Shown here one piece after another: positions 59,670-64,000 of a DNA stretch of 64,000 nucleotides (position 1 is the stretch's first letter; each line of letters starts with the position of its first letter). Origin of the DNA: Mya arenaria (Eukaryota; Mollusca; Bivalvia; Myida; Myidae); NCBI RefSeq assembly GCF_026914265.1, contig NC_069136.1, forward strand, positions 33,193,368 to 33,257,367. The letters are read 5' to 3'. The notes below the pieces were generated by a model, which worked only from the letters and a program-made list of their open reading frames with translations, searched no databases and was not told the origin of the DNA. The translations under genes were made by a program, and so were the position numbers.

Positions 59670-61183
59670 AGCCTCAAGGCTGTCAATGTCTATTTTACCA
59701 TGGCGAACAAAAAAACTTTAATGGGATTTCATGACAGAGGGAAACAATGCGGCAGAGGTAGATAGTACGGGATGAAAAGCGAAAGTATTGCTTTTGCATT
59801 TTTACTATCTGTTCTAAAAGAGTGCAGTACAATATTTATTATATATAGTGTGTCGTCTGCAACATAACTCAGTTTTTGTTCAACAGTTCCATTAAAGTGG
59901 TTTGATTCCGCATTATCTTCTATTTGTAGATAACGATCAAGTAAATATGATATATATTTTGCTTCATCGATGGCTGTCTGGACCAGGTAGTGACTTTCAA
60001 TTTATAGCTATAGGTCATTTAACAAGATCACAATTTATTAATGTTGAAATTTGAAGGCGGAATTAAAATAGTGGGGCGATCGTTCTTTATACGCATTGTC
60101 GCAGGTTGCAAAATGTTACAACATAAAAAAGCAGGATCGCAGAATTTAATGGCCGATAATTTACCATGAATTTTAACGTGATGGATGATACAGGATACAA
60201 GAATCTTTATGTACAGAAGGGTATATGATCTCAAAAATACATTAGCTCAGTGAGCGAATTTCCGACATGATGAACCATGTTCCGACATAAGCACTCGGTT
60301 GTTGATTATGAGCGCAATTAGCTTTTATCATAAATGTTCAAAATAATAGAAAACAACAAAAAACAACAACACATAAACATCTTCAATCAGATTCATTTTA
60401 TTCAACAAACCAACAAATAAAAAATGAAACTCATGCGCAAAAAGAACAAAAAGGTAAATGCATCCATTATCTGTGGTAAGCTATGTGAGTATTATAAACA
60501 CATAGAATAAATAAAAAATAAGCAATTTACCAAACATTTTTATATTCCTTATAACAGGAACATTCTAAGCACACTGTTTCTTTTTGCGTATAAATAGTGT
60601 TATACGTTTATAGTTTAAGGCCTAAGACTTGTGACTTTATACGGGCCGTTTATAGGGACCGTCTATTTTTGTCGTTATTTGAAATTACCTTAGTGTTATA
60701 TGTTCATTATTTTGCTAAATATTTGATTGAACCAACTTAAGTCAGTATATAAAATGAATATAAGTAGAGGACATTAATATATAATTATAAAATTTATTTT
60801 TGCCACTTTATACAGATTTAAGGTTATTTTTATTACGGCTTAACTCCTTCATTGAAACGACCCCTAATTGATTGTTGGCTTCTGGACTTAGGCTTATCCA
60901 TGGAGTTTTTACGGTATTGTTGATACTTTTAATGGGCCCTGTTTTAATATGATATATAAGGCGTAAACCTTACGCTGCATTAGAGTGCTCGGGAATATCC
61001 GTAAAGTTAAGGATATAATATATCCAATAAAAGTTCTTACGATTTACGACATTCTTTTGAAACGCAGAATGTGCCCAAAACTGGGTACGATGGAATTTGC
61101 GATTTGTAGCCTTACACTTTTTATTAAAACGGGACCCCTGAAGGCATCGAATACATTCAAATTCTAATAGACATAATTCATAA
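59670..61183. other. AT-rich non-coding stretch
   Basis: No gene recognised; the nearest coding is the last exon of the EF-hand gene at the right border. A worn MITE-like piece may lie at 60,960-61,140. Confidence 0.4.
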
Positions 61184-62631
61184 TTATGCGGCGGTGTTGA
61201 CTTCCAAAGAGGTGGCGTTTGCTGGCGCTTCATCCTTTATAAATTGGTGGTAATAAGCATCTGAAAAAGGAAAATGTAGTTGCAAAAATTCAAATTTTCT
61301 GAAAATATATAAACAAATTTCAGTTACAGAAGCAGTCAAAAATAATACCATGAAAGCAAATGAAAAAATTAAAACATTTGTAATGTTTCGACAACAAATG
61401 TGACATCATTTCACAACGATTTTTCCTTGCTGTTTTTATAAAATGTATACAACATCCAATATCTATCAACTATGGCTTGTTAAATAAGATAGAAATAAAG
61501 TTTGTTCTTTTTATATATTGTTTTAAACCGATAAATTATACTTACGGGCAAAGAGGAAAGGCGCTCCATTAAACTCATCTGTATTGAGCTCCCCATCCAC
61601 TACAAGATAAACGATGATATATGAATATCATTGGCACGTCAAGTGAATTAACATATTCAAATTATGCAGCAAATGCTAACAAAAGCCCTTTTATAATATT
61701 TTCCGTTACTCGAAGAAAAGACAGTTTAACTGGAGCTATATAACTTAGAGTAACAAGTATTTGAATATTGGATGCATGGTGATTTCATTTTATTCTGTTT
61801 ATTAAAAACGTTCATATTGAGAGAAAGAATATATAAAAACAATACTTAAAATTTCACGTCCAATATCATTTAACTCAAAACATACTGCGATAGTTGTCTA
61901 TTATAATTTATTTTCGGACAATGAGGCTGCACTCTCACGGATTGAACGTTTTGACATTTTTCTTTTGCGAAAATCCATGGAAACCAGTTACATATGACAA
62001 AAATTAGATCGCAGATTTTTATATTTAAGTTCAAGAATTGATGTTTTATGCATTTTTCTTAAACCGTTAGGTTTATGCCATAAAATATTAATTTTCGAAC
62101 GGAAATATGAAAATCTACGTTCTGAATTTTTGTCAGCAATCTTATATCATTGGTTTGCATATATATACGCAAAAAATTGCTCTTTCCATGACAAAAAAAT
62201 AAAAAAAGTTGTCAAAACGTTCAATCTGTGAGAAAGTTAAAAAGTTGTAAAAATGGTATATCTGTGAGAGTGCAGCTTTAACGTAAAGGTATTGTCAGAA
62301 TCGAAATAAATGCGACTAAGATTAAGGTCGACGTGAATTAAATCTCATTGAAATAATATTGGCAATACTCTCTTCACAACTGTTCACACCGATATGAATT
62401 TTTGTAAATGATGTTAATGTTAACTCTCTGATTAAACAATTTATGACAAATCGTCAACTCACGATTAAAGTCCGCGAAGTTGAACGGTTCCCTCAGCTCC
62501 AACGGCTCTGCCAACTCCACTGTCCTCATGACGGTGAACACAAACTCCTCATATTCAATACGCTTGTCACCATTCATATCGTAGTCCCTAAAGTCGTCTG
62601 AGAACGCCAGCAACTCCACGCCGTTTCTAAC
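61184..62631 (-). CDS. EF-hand calcium-binding protein (3' part)
   Basis: Three phase-matched minus exons: 62,631-62,463, 61,599-61,546 and 61,260-61,184. Exon one carries a full EF loop (DMNGDKRIEYEE) after an F-helix-like start (VELLAFSDDFRDY). The second loop, DFNLDGELNTDE, is split: DFN comes from the first exon and LDGELNTDE from the next. Joining at 62,463|61,599 restores the canonical positions 1, 3, 5, 6, 8 and 12, which strongly supports this splice. The tail reads FLFAHAYYHQFIKDEA and ends NATSLEVNTAA, with a possible N-glycosylation site (NAT). The protein probably binds two Ca2+. Exons upstream of 62,631 are not certain. The family (secreted or intracellular) cannot be fixed. The intron holds a TTAA-MITE. 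Confidence 0.85.
61921..62281. mobile_element. TTAA-MITE family F2, full-length palindromic copy
   Basis: Inverted ends GGCTGCACTCTCACGGATTG and GTGAGAGTGCAGCTTTAA. The arms continue with TTGAACGTTTTGACA and its complement TGTCAAAACGTTCAA. The right end closes on TTAA. A TTAA border suggests piggyBac-type mobilisation (inference). It lies in an intron of the EF-hand gene. Confidence 0.8.
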
Positions 62632-62971
62632 CTTCGAGAGAAGAAGACACATTCAATGTCTTGACCAGCAGTTACATTGACGCTTATGTTCGAGATCTTG
62701 ATAATACTAAATAACGCGCAAGAGTGATCAGGTTTTGTTAAAATAAGGGAAGCGCCAACGATACTAAGCGTTCACACGCGACGATATCTGTTTCCAAGCA
62801 TACCAAGAACATGCTCTATTATGATGATGATGATTATTATATATATATTCATACCCTTTCAAAATCACAGATACAGGTTTGAAAAACAATCTGTACAAGT
62901 AGCGATGATAATTCAGTGAGCCATATACATGAAGCAAGTTGTGAATGCTGTAAGCAGTGTACATGCATATA

Positions 62972-63471
62972 CAGTGTGTGTATACCTTGTGATAAATTAC
63001 GTCATATATGCTACTTCAGAAGGCAACCTTTTGCTTCATAGGAAGACTTAAATCAAAGATAACTTTTCTTTTAATACACCATTTTAAATGAAACAATTAT
63101 GGGCAGTCTATGCCGCTTACAGAGCCACGCTTTCGATTCATTACCGGAGTTTGATAAGGTGATTACTTTTTCAAACACTTCGACAAACCTGTTTCCAAAA
63201 TAATGCTTTAACAGTTCTCCGTCAGACGGCAACTACGTGAAACGGTTTGTCTTTTTAAAGCCGTATCGTGAAAAGGTTTGTCGAAGTGTTTTAAACTACA
63301 CTCTCAATCAAACTCTGGTAAAAGACCGAAGGCGGGGCTCCGTAAGAGGTGTAGACTGTGCTGTGTTTCATTTAAAAGAAATAGGAAAGTTATCTTTGTT
63401 TTAAGTCTTCATTCGAAGCAAAATATTTTCCTATCGTTTATGACGCAAAATCTCACGTGGTATACACACTG
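62972..63471. mobile_element. Foldback MITE, family F1 copy 3 (~500 bp)
   Basis: Starts CAGTGTGTGTATACC and ends GTGGTATACACACTG, in the opposite core orientation to copy 2. The core palindrome AACACTTCGACAAAC / GTTTGTCGAAGTGTT is well kept. Confidence 0.85.
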
Positions 63472-63649
63472 ACTGATATAGCTATGGTGCCATTTTTCGA
63501 AACATCTTATTAATAATTACTTTCAAAAAATGAAAACAAAAGTGATATGATAATCATCAAGTTAGTTTCCTTAAAAAAGTTCAGAAGTTTTTAAAATGAG
63601 AATATTACATAAATAATACCAAAACAAAAAAATAGAGAGCTGTTCTTAC

Positions 63650-63786
63650 ATCCTGTTACAAGGGACTTTAGATGTTTTGAGAAATTGGGGCCTCTGTTTA
63701 AACCCGTTGTTTGGAACAAATGATTTCACATTCGGAGCTCCTCGGCCATTTTTATCGAAAACAACCTTGGATGTATGCCGTGACAT
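63650..63786 (-). CDS. Candidate 5' coding exon, possibly of the EF-hand gene
   Basis: On the minus strand an ATG at 63,786 opens 45 codons (MSRHTSKVVFDKNGRGAPNV and onwards, rich in Lys/Pro/Asn) and ends at a good donor, GGAT|GTAAGA, at 63,650. The phase at that donor (two bases) does not fit directly onto the exon starting at 62,631, so another exon would be needed. It could be an unrelated exon. The remaining sequence to 64,000 shows nothing recognised. Confidence 0.3.
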
Positions 63787-64000
63787 CAGTTTAAGTAGTT
63801 CGTATTTTTTTTAATTATATCATTAATTAAATGTAGTGTTTTAGCTTGTATTTATTGATCTAAGTTTAAATTGATTGCCAGTGAAGTGATTTATTGCAAA
63901 CATAATTAAGATAAGTTAAGTCATCAAGTTTAACTGCTAAATTAAATTACTACCGGATCTACTAGCAGCGGACTTAAACACAACGATTTCTAAGTATGAC

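Overview
This window looks like nuclear DNA of a mollusc, most likely a marine bivalve. The evidence is AT-rich, intron-containing DNA with short GT-AG exons, a tRNA-derived SINE, several 5'-truncated LINEs with short repeat tails, a DIRS-like fossil, a mariner relic, at least five families of palindromic MITE-like elements, and very large minisatellites. The species cannot be named from sequence alone, and there is no sign of bacterial or organellar DNA.

Layout. 1-11 kb is mostly non-coding: one MITE, one unrecognised 3' coding exon (2,807-3,208), a foldback element, a decayed 84-bp satellite, an inverted pair of dispersed repeats and a SINE. 12.5-18.2 kb holds a six-exon flavin amine oxidase of the L-amino-acid-oxidase type on the + strand. 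Its first exon is not found, and a roughly 400-bp segment just upstream is tandemly duplicated. 19.7-23.6 kb has an unrecognised minus-strand ORF, a broken DIRS-like element, a LINE tail and a 65-bp array. 26.6-27.4 kb is a mariner relic on the minus strand.

29.2-44.1 kb is the most interesting part. Two divergent genes face away from each other across about 6 kb made mainly of a 37-bp and a 32-bp minisatellite. The minus gene is a tiny three-exon gene for a 76-residue protein starting MGC, a possible acylated N-terminus. The plus gene is a Gfo/Idh/MocA (YrbE / inositol-dehydrogenase-like) oxidoreductase in which one middle exon is missing. In both genes exon ends appear to have seeded tandem repeats in the DNA just downstream: exon 2, probably exon 3, and the second-last exon of the oxidoreductase, and the last exon of the MGC gene. 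A tRNA-Ser(AGA) gene sits in an intron of the oxidoreductase.

44.9-58.7 kb is dominated by LINE fragments that share one C-terminal cysteine/histidine domain, plus MITEs. Among them, at 55.3-56.6 kb, is a small gene for a secreted cysteine-rich basic peptide. The end of the window holds a 20-bp array, more MITEs, and a minus-strand EF-hand gene whose second calcium loop is assembled across an intron.

The genes show no functional cluster. All gene models are conceptual splices read by eye and checked by phase and by family conservation; no search was run.
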